A stretch of 64,000 bases of DNA from Pogona vitticeps (GCF_051106095.1 NC_135785.1:98653501-98717500); one strand, 5' to 3'. Shown: positions 51,166 through 63,326, counted from the stretch's first letter. The notes: generated by a model from the letters alone, not told the origin. A program made the numbers and translations.

Positions 51166-51861
51166 TAAATAGCCATTTAAAAAAAAAGCGGAGCAAGCAC
51201 TTTGAAGTTGCCTTTCACAGAAGGCTGGATAGCAGGCTAAACACAGAGGCCACTAGTCACTATGTTCTCCACAAGAGTGGGAGTACTTCAATTTTCATTT
51301 ACATTATGCTTATTCGTTCTAAGTTTGCATTGTGGATATTAGTTTCTTTAAAGTTTATGGAAATCCTTGTCTCCACTTGTCCTTATTTTGATAATCCGTT
51401 TCTTATTTTTGAATGCTACCTCAGTGGCCACCTTAGGCCATCGATGCAGAGATAGTTCTGCTTTTTCTAGGAGCCTTTGTTTCTGGTCCCTTCTGTGCTT
51501 TTCTCGAATATGATGGTGCTTGTCCCCAAACCATCACCCCATCATAGTCTAAGCCTTGTATTGATGGATAGAATCTACCAGTGTTATCATAACAAACAGG
51601 CTTTCTTTTCTGACCAGTAGGCAGCTGCAGGAGTCAATGTAGTCTTGTCTTTAATATACATATTCTGTTCCCCTTCAGCAATGATGTCTCTGTAGAAAAA
51701 AACAAAGTCTATTTTGCTCTTTGTATAATGATAAAATAGAGCCAAAATTAACTCACTTGAGAATATGAATTAGTTGAGTTTTAAAAGGTTATGTGTCCAT
51801 TATACTTGATTTAGGAGAGGATACAAAAATTCTGATAAGAGCTTTTAGCCCCAGTTCCAGT
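51166..51861. other. Intergenic, nothing assigned
   Basis: About 700 bp of AT-rich sequence without a recognisable element. Confidence 0.55.
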
Positions 51862-51935
51862 TTTATTTATTTATTTATTTACAATATTTTTTAGCCGCAC
51901 CATTACCAGTGGCTTCTGGGCGGCGTACAACATCA
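51862..51935 (-). repeat. L2-type 3' tail fragment
   Basis: TTTTATTTATTTATTTATTT leads to TAGCCGCACCATTACCAGTG and TCTGGGCGGCGTACAACATC, the reverse complement of an L2-type end. Confidence 0.6.
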
Positions 51936-52353
51936 AAACTTAAAAACATAAAAAAACATTTTAAAAGACAATAGGTAGCTTTAGCACTGGGTTCTGCCCA
52001 TGTTGCTGACCAAACCCACCAGCTCACTCAAACCAATTCCAGACCACCAAGTGACACCCTGGAAGTCCTTTCCTAGTTACTAAACAAATGTCTCTCTATA
52101 TATACATTTTCAAAGAGCTGGAAGTTGGGAACTTTAAAAACACAGAGAACTAAAAAAAAAAAAAGATGGAAGGTGACCAGCTGAAGAAACATTCAATTAG
52201 TCAATTAGATAATTTATAGGTCATTATAATTTTTTAGGTAATTAGCATTAATTTAGCAAAATGATCTTGGCTACATCTAATTTTATTTCTGCAATGGTAT
52301 CTGCATGTCATTCAGTTGTACTTGCTGCAGTTGGCGTAATTGTATATAGTCAG

Positions 52354-52442
52354 TGTATTCTCGAAGGCTTTTATGACCGGGATCCTATGGTTGTTGTGGG
52401 TTTTCCGGGCTGTTTGGCCGTGTTCTTAAGAAAAAACTTCCT
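52354..52442 (-). mobile_element. Penelope-type tail fragment
   Basis: GTATTCTCGAAGGCTTTTAT, GGTTGTTGTGGGTTTTCCGG and TTTGGCCGTGTTCTTAAG. The unit stops before the hammerhead-like core. Confidence 0.65.
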
Positions 52443-52454
52443 GATTGCAGAGCA

Positions 52455-52690
52455 CCACTGTGATGCAGTGGTTAAACTGCAGTACTACAATTAAGACTCT
52501 GCTCGCAACCTGAATTTGTTTCTGGACTTGGGTAGCTGGCTTCAGGTTGGTTCACCTTTCTATCGTTCCAAGGTCAGTAAATTGAGCACCCAGTGGAAGT
52601 TGGGGCAATAATTACATTGTAAACCACCCAGAGAGTGCTTTATACACTATGAGGCAGTATATAAGCAGCTTTACACACTATGGGGCTGTA
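52455..52690 (+). mobile_element. tRNA-derived SINE with L2-type tail
   Basis: A-box-like GTGATGCAGTGGTTAAACTG with GCAGTACTACA, body phrases TTCCAAGGTCAGTAAATTGA and GCACCCAG, and tail TGTAAACCACCCAGAGAGTG, GCAGTATATAAGCAG. The tail unit (ACACTATG-GGC-GTATATAAGCAG) is duplicated at the end. Confidence 0.75.
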
Positions 52691-53559
52691 TATAAGCAGT
52701 TGCTTTGCACCGTGCTCAGTCTTGCAGGCAAATCAAATTTACTTACACATTTCCTTTATTTTTATATATGGACAGAGAGAGAGATGTGTCACACTCTATA
52801 TGTGTAGAACATGCACAAATCTACATCCTGATTCAGCGATCAATGTGTGGAAGAAGACAGTGCTCAGCTGATGCAACTGTATGTTCTCATCTACAGATTC
52901 ATCCATATGTACGCTGAATAATGTTCATTTAGGCACCACTGTGGTAACTGGATCAAAAAGAGAATACACATTCCCATCCAGGGACAGTAGTTGTTTTCAT
53001 TATCCAGATATGTGTCTTGTTGATGTAGCAGACTACAGAGGTTTTAATTATTTCCTGGTGTCTCCCATTCATAAAACAGTATTTTGTCAAACCTCTGTTA
53101 TAAAAGTATAACAAAAATTCCAGTCCCCTGTGTTCCCTTTGTACATTCCCTGTTTGTCATCAGAATTGCCAGCTATTAAGTTTGACCACACACGTCACTG
53201 CTTTCATCTCCGTCTGCTTCTAAACTCATACAAGGTGAAGCAAGGAACAGATATTAACCTACAAGTTGAAACAGCATTTATATTCTGAGGGAATAGGCTG
53301 TACCTACCAACGCTAATAACCCTCAGGGTTAGTTTCTTCATTGCACAAACAACAAATGAGGCAATGAACTAGGAAACATCCAAGCAGACTCTATTTTTAA
53401 TTGTTACATCTTATAAATTGCTCTGGTAATGCTCTTTAAAATTAATATGTAGAATATAAATTTACAAGCATAACAGATGAGAAGGAAATATAATAGCACT
53501 GAATAAATAATCATGATTTTTCAAAAGAAGAAAAGGAAAAAAAGAAAAAAGACTGCCTA
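52691..53559. other. Intergenic, nothing assigned
   Basis: No element or exon recognised. Confidence 0.55.
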
Positions 53560-54440
53560 TACACAATATTGGCATATAATAATAATATGTAAAAGATTTC
53601 TAAATATATAAAAATATATCCATGTGTAGTGGTTGTCTATATGCCATGCACTCATATATTGATAACATCGTAAGCTCCTCTGTCCATTGAAATATAGGAG
53701 ATTGGCATTTTATCTTTCCAAGGTTGTAATATATATCTTTGGCAAGAGTAAGAGCTTGGAGAATTCATTTACACTGGCCATTGCATAGTGTCCAAGGAAC
53801 AGGCAAATAGTTTAAGAGTTCATGGGTATCAATCAAGGTCCAATAATGGTCTAGTACAAAATTAATAAGTAATCTTCCCACCCAAAATGAGCCTATAACT
53901 GAACAGTACCGTAGCATGTATTTAAGAAATGCATCAGGATGATTACAGTGCCAGCACTTCGATGACTTCTTCAGACCTGGCTTTAAAAGGCACTGTGATG
54001 TCCAAAATATTCTAAACAATTTTGCTGGATGAATCATATTTTAAGATTCATAGATATATCAGGTGTTCTAGCTAATGCCATTTTCCATTATTTAGGTAAG
54101 ATACTACAGTCCATTTCCCTGTTCCATTCATCCCTAAGACCTTGTGTACCGTATTTACTGACAACACATATTTGTAAACTAATAAAATGGGTTTCATTTC
54201 CTGGGCTGATTCAACAAGTGTCTCCAAGAGCACAGGAGATCCTAAGGTGCTCAGTGCTGCTGGGCCACATTTAGAAATCAGCACGTGTTGCAGGTTTAGG
54301 TACTGTCATTCACCTGAGGTCAGCAAGTCGTACCTAGCTGTCAAGCTACGTAACAACAAAAATTCACCATCTAATTCAATTAATTGGTCTAGTGTATTGC
54401 GCTGTCTCTTCACACAATAGCTCAAATCTCAGAAATGTGG
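53560..54440 (-). mobile_element. L1-like LINE, 3' end of ORF2, decayed
   Basis: On the - strand the frames read LVYKYVLSVNTVHKVLG and VSYLNNGKWH (about 54,180-54,072), then KPGLKKSSKCWHCNHPDAFL and GSFWVGRLLINFVLDH (about 53,985-53,830). CWxC...H-like cysteine spacing before a xxFW motif is the C-terminal signature of L1 ORF2. Frames are broken between these parts. It ends near AT-rich sequence at about 53,560. Confidence 0.65.
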
Positions 54441-54911
54441 TCAATAAGAATTTGGGACTTTTTGCATGGAAATAAATTAATATTAAAAGTTTTGGACAGT
54501 TCAAGTTTCTGTGTGCAAGGATGTCAGTCAAAGAGCTGGCTACTTTTAAGTTGTCTTTCTCTTGTAATCTTAGCCTTTAGGCAAAAGGTAAAACATTTTG
54601 ATTTTGCCAGTCCTTGGCATTGTTTTAATTTCTGTACTGTTCTTCTTGCTTCTGATCTGTTTTTAAACCGTCCTTTTTGTTTTATTGTAACATTGTTACA
54701 ATGTTTATATTTGTATTTGTTTTTCAATCTTTGTTGCAAGACGACTGGGGGAGGGGAGCTCCTGTAGTCAAGGGCAAGATATGAACCTTCTAAACAGATA
54801 AGCAACACCCACACTCCTTACACCCACACTCCTTTCAGTGCCTTTTCCTGGGACATGGGAAGCATGACATTGGCTGTGGGTAGAAAACTGTATGCCCAGT
54901 GTGGTGTAGTG
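54441..54911. other. Intergenic, nothing assigned
   Basis: No recognisable feature beyond the L1-like region; may include more of that decayed element. Confidence 0.5.
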
Positions 54912-55132
54912 CAGAGCTCCCCCACCCCCAGTCCACGGTCCAGTGCTGTCCATGGCCTGAGCTGGATCGGGCTGTGAAGACAGACCTCCCCCACACACTC
55001 ACCCCACACAGCCTGTTTGCACCTGTGTGTGCACTCCACCATACCCATCCGAGTGCCATGCCATTTGCACATGAGTGGTGATGCCCCGCCTTCTCCAGCT
55101 GGTCTGCGGGGTGAAAAAGGTTGGGGAGCCCT
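54912..55132. mobile_element. hAT-like MITE, about 221 bp
   Basis: Starts CAGAGCTCCCCCACCCCCAG and ends AAAAAGGTTGGGGAGCCCT, giving imperfect inverted repeats of the CAGGGCTCCCCAACC type. The flanking 8-bp duplication is not clean, so ends are within a few bases. Confidence 0.6.
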
Positions 55133-55133
55133 A

Positions 55134-55321
55134 GTTTAGTGGATAAAGTGACAGATGAAGGCTCTTGAGAACAGGGTTTGAATCACCACTTGGCCACAAA
55201 AACTCACAGTGTGTGTGACAGGTGGAACTGAAAAAGACACTCCTTAAGCATCTTATTTACCTGGAAAGCCCTGTTTGGGTTGCTGTAAGTCGTTTCTGAC
55301 TTGGCAGCACAGAACACACAC
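55134..55321 (+). mobile_element. tRNA-derived SINE with RTE-type tail
   Basis: A-box-like TTTAGTGGATAAAGTGACAG, B-box-like AGGGTTTGAATCACC, and a 3' end GTTGCTGTAAGTCGTTTCTG and ACTTGGCAGCACAGAACACA ending in an ACAC run. The tail form (GTAAGTCG--TCTGACTTGGCAGCAC) is typical of SINEs driven by RTE-clade LINEs. Confidence 0.65.
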
Positions 55322-56469
55322 AGGAAACTGCATAGATGGGCCTATGATCAATTTAGAAATACTGTAGAATGTATAACTAAGTTGTACTGGGAACTTATGT
55401 ACCTATGAAATGTAACAGATGATAATGAGTATTTTAAAATGTTTATGTTGATTTGCACCCCCAGTTTATCCCATGTCCCCTTTTCCCCATCCCTACACCC
55501 AAGCCTTAAAATAAAATAAAAATTTAAATTAAAACAAAAAGGAAACTGCAGTGAGTGTTGTGGAAAAATTAAGCACTCTCTGTCCTGTACTCTTGAACCA
55601 CAGATTGCCCTCCTCCTCCCCTGTCACCATTTTGCAATTACTGGGCAGGTATGAATGAACCTGCTGTCTATGTGTTTCTCCTTCCTTAATGATGATGTTG
55701 TTTCTTCTTCTTTAATGATGATGTTTCTGGACCAGATTTTCAGACAGAGGCCCCACAATGGTTTTTCAATGGTGGCGGCGGCAGGGTTTCAAAAACTATC
55801 TTGAGGAGGTGTTGAGCAGTCATCCAGCAGTGCTTTTCAGGACCCATTTATAAAATCACCAGGACGTGTCCAGAATTTGCCAAAACTTGTCCTGCCATAC
55901 CTGGCAACTCTGTGCCTTTCTGGGAAAACTAAGAGGAGCAATTTGTTGCAAACATAAGGTGCAATCAGCACGTCTCATTAATCAGAAAAGAACTCAATGC
56001 ACAAGTGGGATCAAACAAGGTATTTACATTCTTTGCTTAGATCAACTACAATGCTTATTATGAAAATGACGGGATAGGCCATATGTACCGCATTTTTTTC
56101 CTCTTGCCCTTCGGATGACAGGGTAGGTACAAAGTTCCAGTATCACAATACCCCCACCTCCACTTTAGGTCAGTATATTTAAATTACACTGGCTTGTACA
56201 TATCAAAACAAAGGCTTCTGCTTTTGTGAAAAACAGGGTTGCTAGGCAGGTAACCTGACCTTTGTTGGTAGTATAAACAAGAGCTCCAGATAGTCAAAGC
56301 AATTACATGGCAGTGCTTCAGAATAAACCTGAAAGCTGATACACTTTCTAGAGAGTAAGCCCCATTGAACCCCAAACTAAATAATGTGATTCAGCAATGT
56401 AGGATGCATGCTCAATCTTAAACTAGCTTCTGGCTCCAATATCTCTGTTACTCAGATTAATATACATCC
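55322..56469. other. Intergenic, nothing assigned
   Basis: About 1.15 kb. Short GATGATGTT-type direct repeats near 55,690-55,730 are the only structure seen. Confidence 0.55.
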
Positions 56470-56472
56470 CAT

Positions 56473-56527
<55 letters not shown>

Positions 56528-56990
56528 TTCATTCATTCATTCATTCATTCATTTATTTTATTGCATTTATATGCTGCCCATCTAGACATGGTCTACTCTG
56601 GGCGGCTCACAACATACAAATAGAAAACAATTTAAAATATACACAATTTACATAGATAAAAACAGAAAAAAAAATATATAATCAAAAAACTTACAATTTT
56701 AACAATCAATTTAAAGCAAAGCAAAGAGTCCCAAGATGGCATGAGTTAAAAAGGAAAGAAATAAGAAATAAGCATCACTTAATTGACTGAAGGGAAGGCC
56801 TGCTTGAATAGCCAAGTTTTCAGTTGGCTTTTGAAGACGCCCAGCGAGGGTGCCAGCCGAATTTCAGTAGGGAGGGTCTTCCACAGCCGAGGGGCCACCG
56901 CCGAGAAGGCCCGCTTTCTCATTTTTTCCTTCCGGGCCTCCCTCGGCATCAGACCCCTCAGCCGTCCCTGCTGGCTATGTCGGGTGATTC
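56470..56990 (-). mobile_element. L2-clade LINE, 3' end, with (TTTA)n/(TTCA)n tail
   Basis: Read on the - strand, the region 56,905-56,785 encodes RAFSAVAPRLWKTLPTEIRL, then APSLGVFKSQLKTWLFKQAF and a stop, the standard L2 C-terminus. The 3' UTR runs to GTGAGCCGCCCAGAGTAGAC and a tail of TGAA and TAAA units (56,470-56,551 on the + strand as TTTA then TTCA). Confidence 0.82.
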
Positions 56991-58479
56991 AGGTAGATCT
57001 GGATTACTATCCTCAGTACAGTCTTTGCACAGGATTGTAGCTGTAACTCTTAATACCCAAAGCCATGAGTAGTTTTACCTGCAAATAACATGAGCGGCTT
57101 ATACATTTCTACTAATGTGATTTTGGTCAAACAGTTGTTTCAAAATGCTTCTACTCGAAGTAAATGCAATGTTATTTGAAAAGATATTCTAAGTAAGGAA
57201 TGTGTATGTTTTTACAGCCTGAACAGGTAATGCTTACTGAATTATATCTAAGATCTACTCCCAATGCACATGCATGGGGTTGCATCTGAGAATTCAGAAA
57301 TAATTTCAACTAATCCTTTTGAAACTCCTTAACAAGCAAACACTTTTAAGGCAGACAATACCACAAGAGCTGGCCAGGCACAAGGGCTCCTGGAAAAGGA
57401 GTTTATTCCCCAGCTCCCTCTCGTTGCTTGAAAACTAACAATGGAATCCTTAAAGAAAAAAACAAATTAGGACTTTTCCAGTCCTGCATTGTCAGTTTTG
57501 AATAAATGTCCACTCCTTGGTGCTCTTGGGTTAACATGCATAGAACTGAAGCCTAGGTCTCAACGGCCAAAATCCTGCTGAATATTTACACTCACACACA
57601 AGAGGAATAGTGGAACAATTGTTATGGAAGTGCCAGTTGCATGCTCTGTGTGCAGCTGGGTACACCTTGAGGCAGGACACCTGCATGCAATTAGGGCCTC
57701 CACAATTAGTTGTGGCAGCTTCTGCAATTCCTGTAGCACAAGGGTAAATATTCAGCAGGTTTCTTGCCACAGTGTTGGCTAGGACTTACTTTCAGCTGCA
57801 GTCCTATAGCTGCTGGCCTGGACGTGAGCTCTCCTGAATTCAGGAGTACTTAATTCTCAGTATGTAGGTGTAGGACTGACTGCGCCACATATCTGAACCT
57901 TACATGGCCTTGCATGAGCTGGGCATCAGATTTCTGTATGGCATTTTAAAATTAGGCAATCATTCTAACTGTGCTAACTCAATCTTGAGTAGCACGCCAA
58001 AATCAACAAGTCATGATGCAAAAAGCAGCGGTGGCAGTGCTATGACAGCAAGTGGGGCAGTGCCCGCCCTGCCTGGTGACTAGAAAGAGTGGCATTGGCC
58101 ACAATTTCTCCCTCAATGGGGCGTCCAGTGTGACAGGATAAAGTCAACTGAAATAACACAACAGCACCTTCTTTAACTTAGTCATTTGCGTGTTAGAGCT
58201 GTATTGCAATGTCATTCAGAGGAAGGAAAGAAAACCAGGATTAGCGTCACCCATCCTGATGAACACTAGCTACCAAAGCCATAAAGGTGGAAGTGACCCG
58301 GGCTCTGATCCAGAATGCAGAAATTTACAGAATGCAAGGAATGGGAAAGCCCATCCTTTGGCGACTGATGCTAGCAGAGCCCAAACCTGCCCACCTTAAT
58401 AAGCCCACCGATCACCTCCAGCCAGAGTTTTCCAGAGGAGGAAGAAACAGAAAGCCGTTTGCCTTGGCACAGGACCCAG
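56991..58479. other. Intergenic, nothing assigned
   Basis: About 1.5 kb upstream of the CpG island without a recognisable element. Confidence 0.55.
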
Positions 58480-59930
58480 GCGGGTACTGCGCCCTCAGAG
58501 GTGTCGGCCTGCTTCTCCGCTCCTTCCTCCAGGTATGCCACGCTCACATGACCCAGGCTTAACCCAAGGCAGTAAGGAGCCAACGGCTAGCTACGTAGGA
58601 GCCTGCCCGCCACCGTGGCCACAAAGAGTTCTCTCAGAAGCCAGCGGAGCTTCTTCTCCACTCAGGACATCGGGAAAAGTATCCCATATGCCGGCAGGTT
58701 CCCTCCAGGATTCATAGTGTTCCCCCCCCCCCCCGCCTGCCCGCGTCTTCCTCGGCCGTTCACCTCTCGAGAGCTCCAGGACGCTCCTCCGCTCGCCCAC
58801 CTTCCCTTCCTCGGGCCAAGCCTCCGCCGGCGGGGAGCGCAAGGCCGGCCCGAGCCACGCCCCCCCACCTCTCCTTTCTCGGGCGCGGCGGGCGGGGCGG
58901 GGCGGAGGGACTCCTCTCTCTCTCTCGACCCCCCCCCCACCTCGCCCGGTTGCTGCTGGTGCTGCCGCCGCCTTCGCGTTTAACCTGTTCGTGTCCCTCT
59001 CGCGCGGAGGCGGCGGGGCGCCTTTCGGCCTCGGAGCGGCGGGCCGGCTTTTGCGGGGAGGGGGGCCCCTGGAGGGCAGGCTGCCCAGGGCGAGTTGCGA
59101 GCAGACCTCCCCTCGGCGGAGCGAGGGGCGACGGGGCTGTGCGCGGCCAGCGCGCACCTCGCAACATGGCCTCCTCCGTTTCCTCAGGTGGGGATGCCCG
59201 AGGAGTGGACCAGGTGAGCGAGCGGCCCGCTTCCTCCCACCCCACCCACCCTCGTCGGCTCTCTCTCTCTCCCCCCCCCCTCGCCTTGCCGGCCGCTTTG
59301 CCAACTCTTGCCGTCCCTCGCCTCCATCTTTCCGTTTCCTTTTCGCTCTGCCTGGAAAGAGGGTTGCAAAGTTTGCGCCCCCGCCGCGCCCGGAGCTGAG
59401 CGACAACCTGTGGCGGGCGAGGGTCACCGAGGGCGGCGCGGAGTCGGGGCGCCTCGGCGGAGGTTGGCGCCTTCCCGGCCGAGGGGTCTGGCGCGGCTGC
59501 CGGGCGTCCGCGGCCACGTTTGCCTGGACTTGGCGCGCCACCTCGCGTGCTCTCCGGCGTGACGGAAAGTCCCGTGGAAAGGCGCGCGCGCGGGAACGTG
59601 TGTGTGTGTGTGTTTTGTTTGTGGAGAAGCTGCACGCGCGGGGGGGGGGCCGCCAGCCGGGCTTGGGAGTGGGGCCCGCCTGTTGGGGTTGTCCTGTCGT
59701 GGGAGCGCTGCCCGCGGAGGGAAACCTGTTCCGTCAGAAACGACAAGAAGCTCACCGGAGTTTTGGAAGGAGGGGCGCGAGTCCCAGGGTCGCCTCCTCG
59801 GAAAAGGAGGTGCAGCTGCGTGGTCCGTTAGCAGCACTCGGAATCGGCCGTCATAGGGCCAGTGAGATGCAATTGCAGAAAAACAGGCTTTCCTGCCCCT
59901 CCGGTCCTTTAGGCTGATTACAAGAGCACC
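58480..59930. promoter_or_regulatory. ANK3: CpG island, likely 5' end of ANK3
   Basis: A long GC- and CpG-rich block (GGGCGCGGCGGGCGGGGCGG near 58,880) in otherwise AT-rich DNA. It contains GC-box-like sites and a short ATG-led exon with a good donor. Long open frames on both strands, some above 300 codons, reflect the lack of stop codons in GC-rich DNA and are not supported as genes. Position and direction match the upstream promoter of ANK3 next to CDK1. Confidence 0.7.
59166..59213 (+). CDS. ANK3: Candidate ANK3 first coding exon
   Basis: The ATG sits in a good context (CAACATGG) inside the CpG island. It encodes MASSVSSGGDARGVDQ and stops at a consensus donor CAG/GTGAGC, in phase 0. One human ANK3 isoform, as remembered, begins MASSASSSPAG, so the first residues agree while the rest is short and diverged. 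Ankyrin-G links membrane proteins to spectrin at the axon initial segment and nodes of Ranvier. The next ANK3 exon would be far outside the window. Synteny is the main support. An alternative donor TCAG/GTGGGG at 59,188 is possible. Confidence 0.45.
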
Positions 59931-59984
59931 CCCCCCAGCTTCTAAAATGCCCAGCCCGATGTAGAGTCTGGTTGAGCTCTTTAA

Positions 59985-60210
59985 TAATCGTGTGTCATCA
60001 AGCCGATTCTGACTCGAGGCAACTCTTTTCAGGGTTTTCCAATTAGAGAACACTCAAAAGTGGTTTGCGTACCCTTGTCTTCTTCTGGGGATATCCTGGG
60101 ACGGTGCAGCTTGCCCATGGTTACAGAGGCTGGCTCTTCTCTCAGGGGGCCTAGTGGAGAAATCAGATCTCACTGCTTGCAACCTCAACTCAGCCCAACT
60201 GTATGTTTTT
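59985..60210 (-). mobile_element. RTE-tailed SINE
   Basis: On the - strand: GGGCAAGCTGCACCGTCCCA, CCAGAAGAAGACAAGGGTAC, AAACCACTTTTGAGTGTTCT and the tail GAGTCAGAATCGGCTTGATG ACACACG. The tail matches the fragment at 31,138-31,200. The tRNA-like head is weak. Confidence 0.55.
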
Positions 60211-61460
60211 AATCGATAAACGCTAAGAAGTGGACCATCGTTTATGAACATCTATACAGTATTGCAATAAATTTTAGGTTTTTTAAGATGCCGGACATCT
60301 GTATTTGGAGATGGCTATGACATGTACAGAGTGACTGGCTGCTGAATGAAATTGGAAATGAAAATGGAAATTCACTTAATACAGTATATCTGAGGGAGTT
60401 ATAAGTATATACAGTATGCAGTACACTTGAGGGAGTAATTTCAGCGCTCAGCAAGTAGCAGCTTATCCCCAGAAACCAGCCAGATAGTACGTATGGAACA
60501 TCTGTGGTCTATCTTCTCTTCACCCATGTGTTAAAATAAATATATTCTCTCCTAAAAACAGTGGGTGTCATTAATGCTCACAGAATGTGTTGGCTCTGTG
60601 TCAAAAGCAGTCGCGCCTTTAGCTTCAGGTGAGGTGTGTCAACAACATCATCTCTGTAAAGGATGGGGCATGAGCTGTGAATACTATTAGCTGAAAAATA
60701 CTTAACCCAGGACAAATTATCATTACTCTGTCATTGACAGTATTTTTCTTGATTAAGTATTCCATATTGTCCCAGAATGCAAAATTAGTGTAGATTCTTT
60801 ACGCTGTTTCTGTACACTGTAGGTATGTTTCCAAAGCTCAGGTCCATGGGAAATATAGAATACATTGGTTGTATTATTTAGTAGTATTTGAATATTGGAA
60901 TGGATTAGAATAAATAATAAAAATATCCTGCATCTAAACCAGTCTCATAAGGTTTTTCAGCTAAAAAGTTCCTCTCATTCTTGCATTTCTTTTCCCATTT
61001 CTTTTTCCTTGATGGATCAGCTGTAAGAATATATTTTTTTTCTTTCATTATTACGTTACTGAAGTATTCCAGTTTCCTAGAAATCTGTGCAGCTGTGGTC
61101 TATGAACTCATATCACCTAAGAAGCTGTGTGTTTTATTTTCTTGTAACCATCCCTAAAGCATTGTGAATGCATGGTTTGTTTTTAAGCTATGAATTCTGG
61201 CTTGTTTAAACTCTGGGTTGTCATGACATCTCAAACCACAACCTTATATTCTTATTAGCTTAATTCATCATCTGCCCACCGTGAGGGGAAGAGGTACAAA
61301 CCAGAAGTGGAGAAGAAAACCATGATGTGTTCATTTGTCTGCCCTGCTATTTGTGGTGAATATAACAGACCATGGTTAACACAGACTGTGGTTTATTGTG
61401 ATATATAAATACATCCATGAGTTTGCTTTACTTCGTGTCCATTGTACACAGGACACAGTG
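60211..61460 (+). other. Probable ANK3 first intron, nothing assigned
   Basis: AT-rich sequence after the CpG island. No repeat recognised. Confidence 0.5.
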
Positions 61461-61872
61461 GCCAGAATCCTGATACAGAATTTTACATTGCAGAATTATG
61501 ATGATGTCATCATCCGTATCTGTCTAGGAATTAAAAGCTTCCTATCCTTCCCACTTCTCAGGTTCCAGGGATTTCTAGGGCTCCCTTTTGTCTGAGGGAA
61601 GACTTTGGGAACTGCAGAACCCGGGATATAACTCTTTAATGCCTCCAAAATTGCTGCTGTCCTTTCCGGTCCCAGCAATTTCCAGGCACCAAAGAGTTCC
61701 CTCCCTGGTTCTTTAGCTTCCCATGGCTTATCCAGGACAAAAGGGATCCCTAGGAATCCCTGGAACCTGGAGAGGGAGAATAGGAAGCTTTTAATTCTTC
61801 CCAAATGGCTGTGGATGATGACATCATGATGACTGCAGAGTGTAAAGATGTGCATTAGGATTCTGACCAACT
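61461..61872. mobile_element. Foldback (long inverted-repeat) element
   Basis: Arms of about 135 bp, 61,461-61,595 and 61,738-61,872, are diverged reverse complements (shared GAATTAAAAGCTTCCTAT, GTTCCAGGGATT, GGATTCTGACC/GGCCAGAATCC) around a loop of about 140 bp. There is no coding capacity. A non-autonomous DNA element of unknown superfamily is most likely. Confidence 0.65.
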
Positions 61873-62838
61873 TTATGTAAATGCATATTTGCCCCCTTAT
61901 CTCTGCCTCTGTTTGCTTCCTCTGAGTTTTACACTGTGATCTCTTGGGGATATGTGTCTGTCCTTTCATATACTGTGAAGTTCCACATGCATTGGTAATG
62001 TGCTGGAACAGTGGTAATTCCTGGAATATGCTTTTTTACTCCTAGTTCCATGAAGCCCATTTTCAGGTAATCTGGCTGTAGCACAACAAAGATGCAGTTG
62101 TTGTGCACCTGGTTCGTGGGACCTGGACATCTTTCCTGAAGAAGAACACTCTTGTTCAGGACGATAAAGGACATGACAAGCATATTTGATGTTTGTTCCA
62201 GCTGGGTTAAGTCTGGAAAGTCTTCTTTATTCATGTTGGATACAAGCCAGTGGTGCTTCCAAAGTGGAAGGATCAACCAATAGAATACTGAAATGTGAAG
62301 ACTAGCTTGGGGTGTCTTACAAGTGATTTCTTCATGTTCTGCCTTGAAACCAGTCAGTTTCTGCTTCCATGTAAATCTCTTCTCCAGCTTAGTGTCCTCT
62401 GGATAGTTCAGACTGTAGTTTCCAGCATATTTGCCTGTTGGCCATGATGGCTGGGATTAATAGAATTAAATTCTTTAAAAACTCCTCCAGTTAGTACAGT
62501 TTATTGTTATGGTCCTTAGACCAATCACACAGGGAAAAAAACATAGAAATTTACAGTTTCCAAAATTCCAAATACCTTGTTAAAATGTTTGACATTAAAA
62601 GATAATTTAAAATCTAGTTATCTGGCTACCATAAAATTTCAAAATTTCAGGTAAAAGCTTGTAAAAAAAAACTTTTGGCATTTAAAATATCATTTAAAAT
62701 TTAGACCTAAATATTGCTGTACAAAATCTGACTATTTGATAAGTGATCTCAGAGCCTATATCAAGAAACTGAAGTCTATTTTTTCTTTGATCAGTGGGGA
62801 GTTGATCTCCTTACAAGCTACCTTGTAATCCTTCAGTT
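61873..62838 (+). other. Probable ANK3 intron, nothing assigned
   Basis: No element recognised in about 970 bp. Confidence 0.5.
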
Positions 62839-62947
62839 TATTCTCGAAGGCTTTCACGGCTGGGATCTAATGGTTGTTGTGGGTTTTTCGGGCTCTTTGT
62901 CCGTGTTCTGAACACAGCAAAAGAGCCCGAAAACCCCACAAAAACCA
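62839..62947 (-). mobile_element. Penelope-type tail, short foldback
   Basis: TATTCTCGAAGGCTTTCACG, GGTTGTTGTGGGTTTTTCGG, then a reversed copy AAAAGAGCCCGAAAACCCCA. Arms 62,871-62,900 and 62,917-62,947 pair with a 16-base loop. The hammerhead-like apex seen at 10 kb is absent. Confidence 0.65.
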
Positions 62948-63326
62948 ATCCTTCAATTCTTTATTTACAGCCGTTAGACATATCATACCCCTCTGGTTTA
63001 GGAATGTGGAATGCTGTATTTCTGTATCCACGATTCAGAATGCCGGGACATGATCTGATATTGCTGTACCATATTGTGCTCACATTTCAAACAGGAAAAA
63101 AAATACTACATTTTATGAAGCAGAGGGTAGCCTGAATGTTGGCAACACCAGTGTCAGCAGTTAAGAGGGTCTACAGGATATCCTTTTGTGCTCGCTACCA
63201 TACCCAAACAGACACTAAGCTGGTGGAAATCTCAGAACCTGATTACCTTTTTCCATCAACTATTTCTAACCCAAAGATAAAGCAGTTAGGGTTTTTTTTT
63301 CAATAGTGCAGATATTTTTTTTTAAT

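Noticed and set aside
58591-59917. Several overlapping open frames of 150-330 codons on both strands in the 58.5-59.9 kb CpG island
   Set aside because: They overlap one another on both strands, are low-complexity (Arg, Pro, Gly, Ala) and match nothing known. GC-rich DNA simply lacks stop codons.
61496-61969. 157-codon open frame on the - strand
   Set aside because: It runs through both arms of the foldback element and has no recognisable domain.
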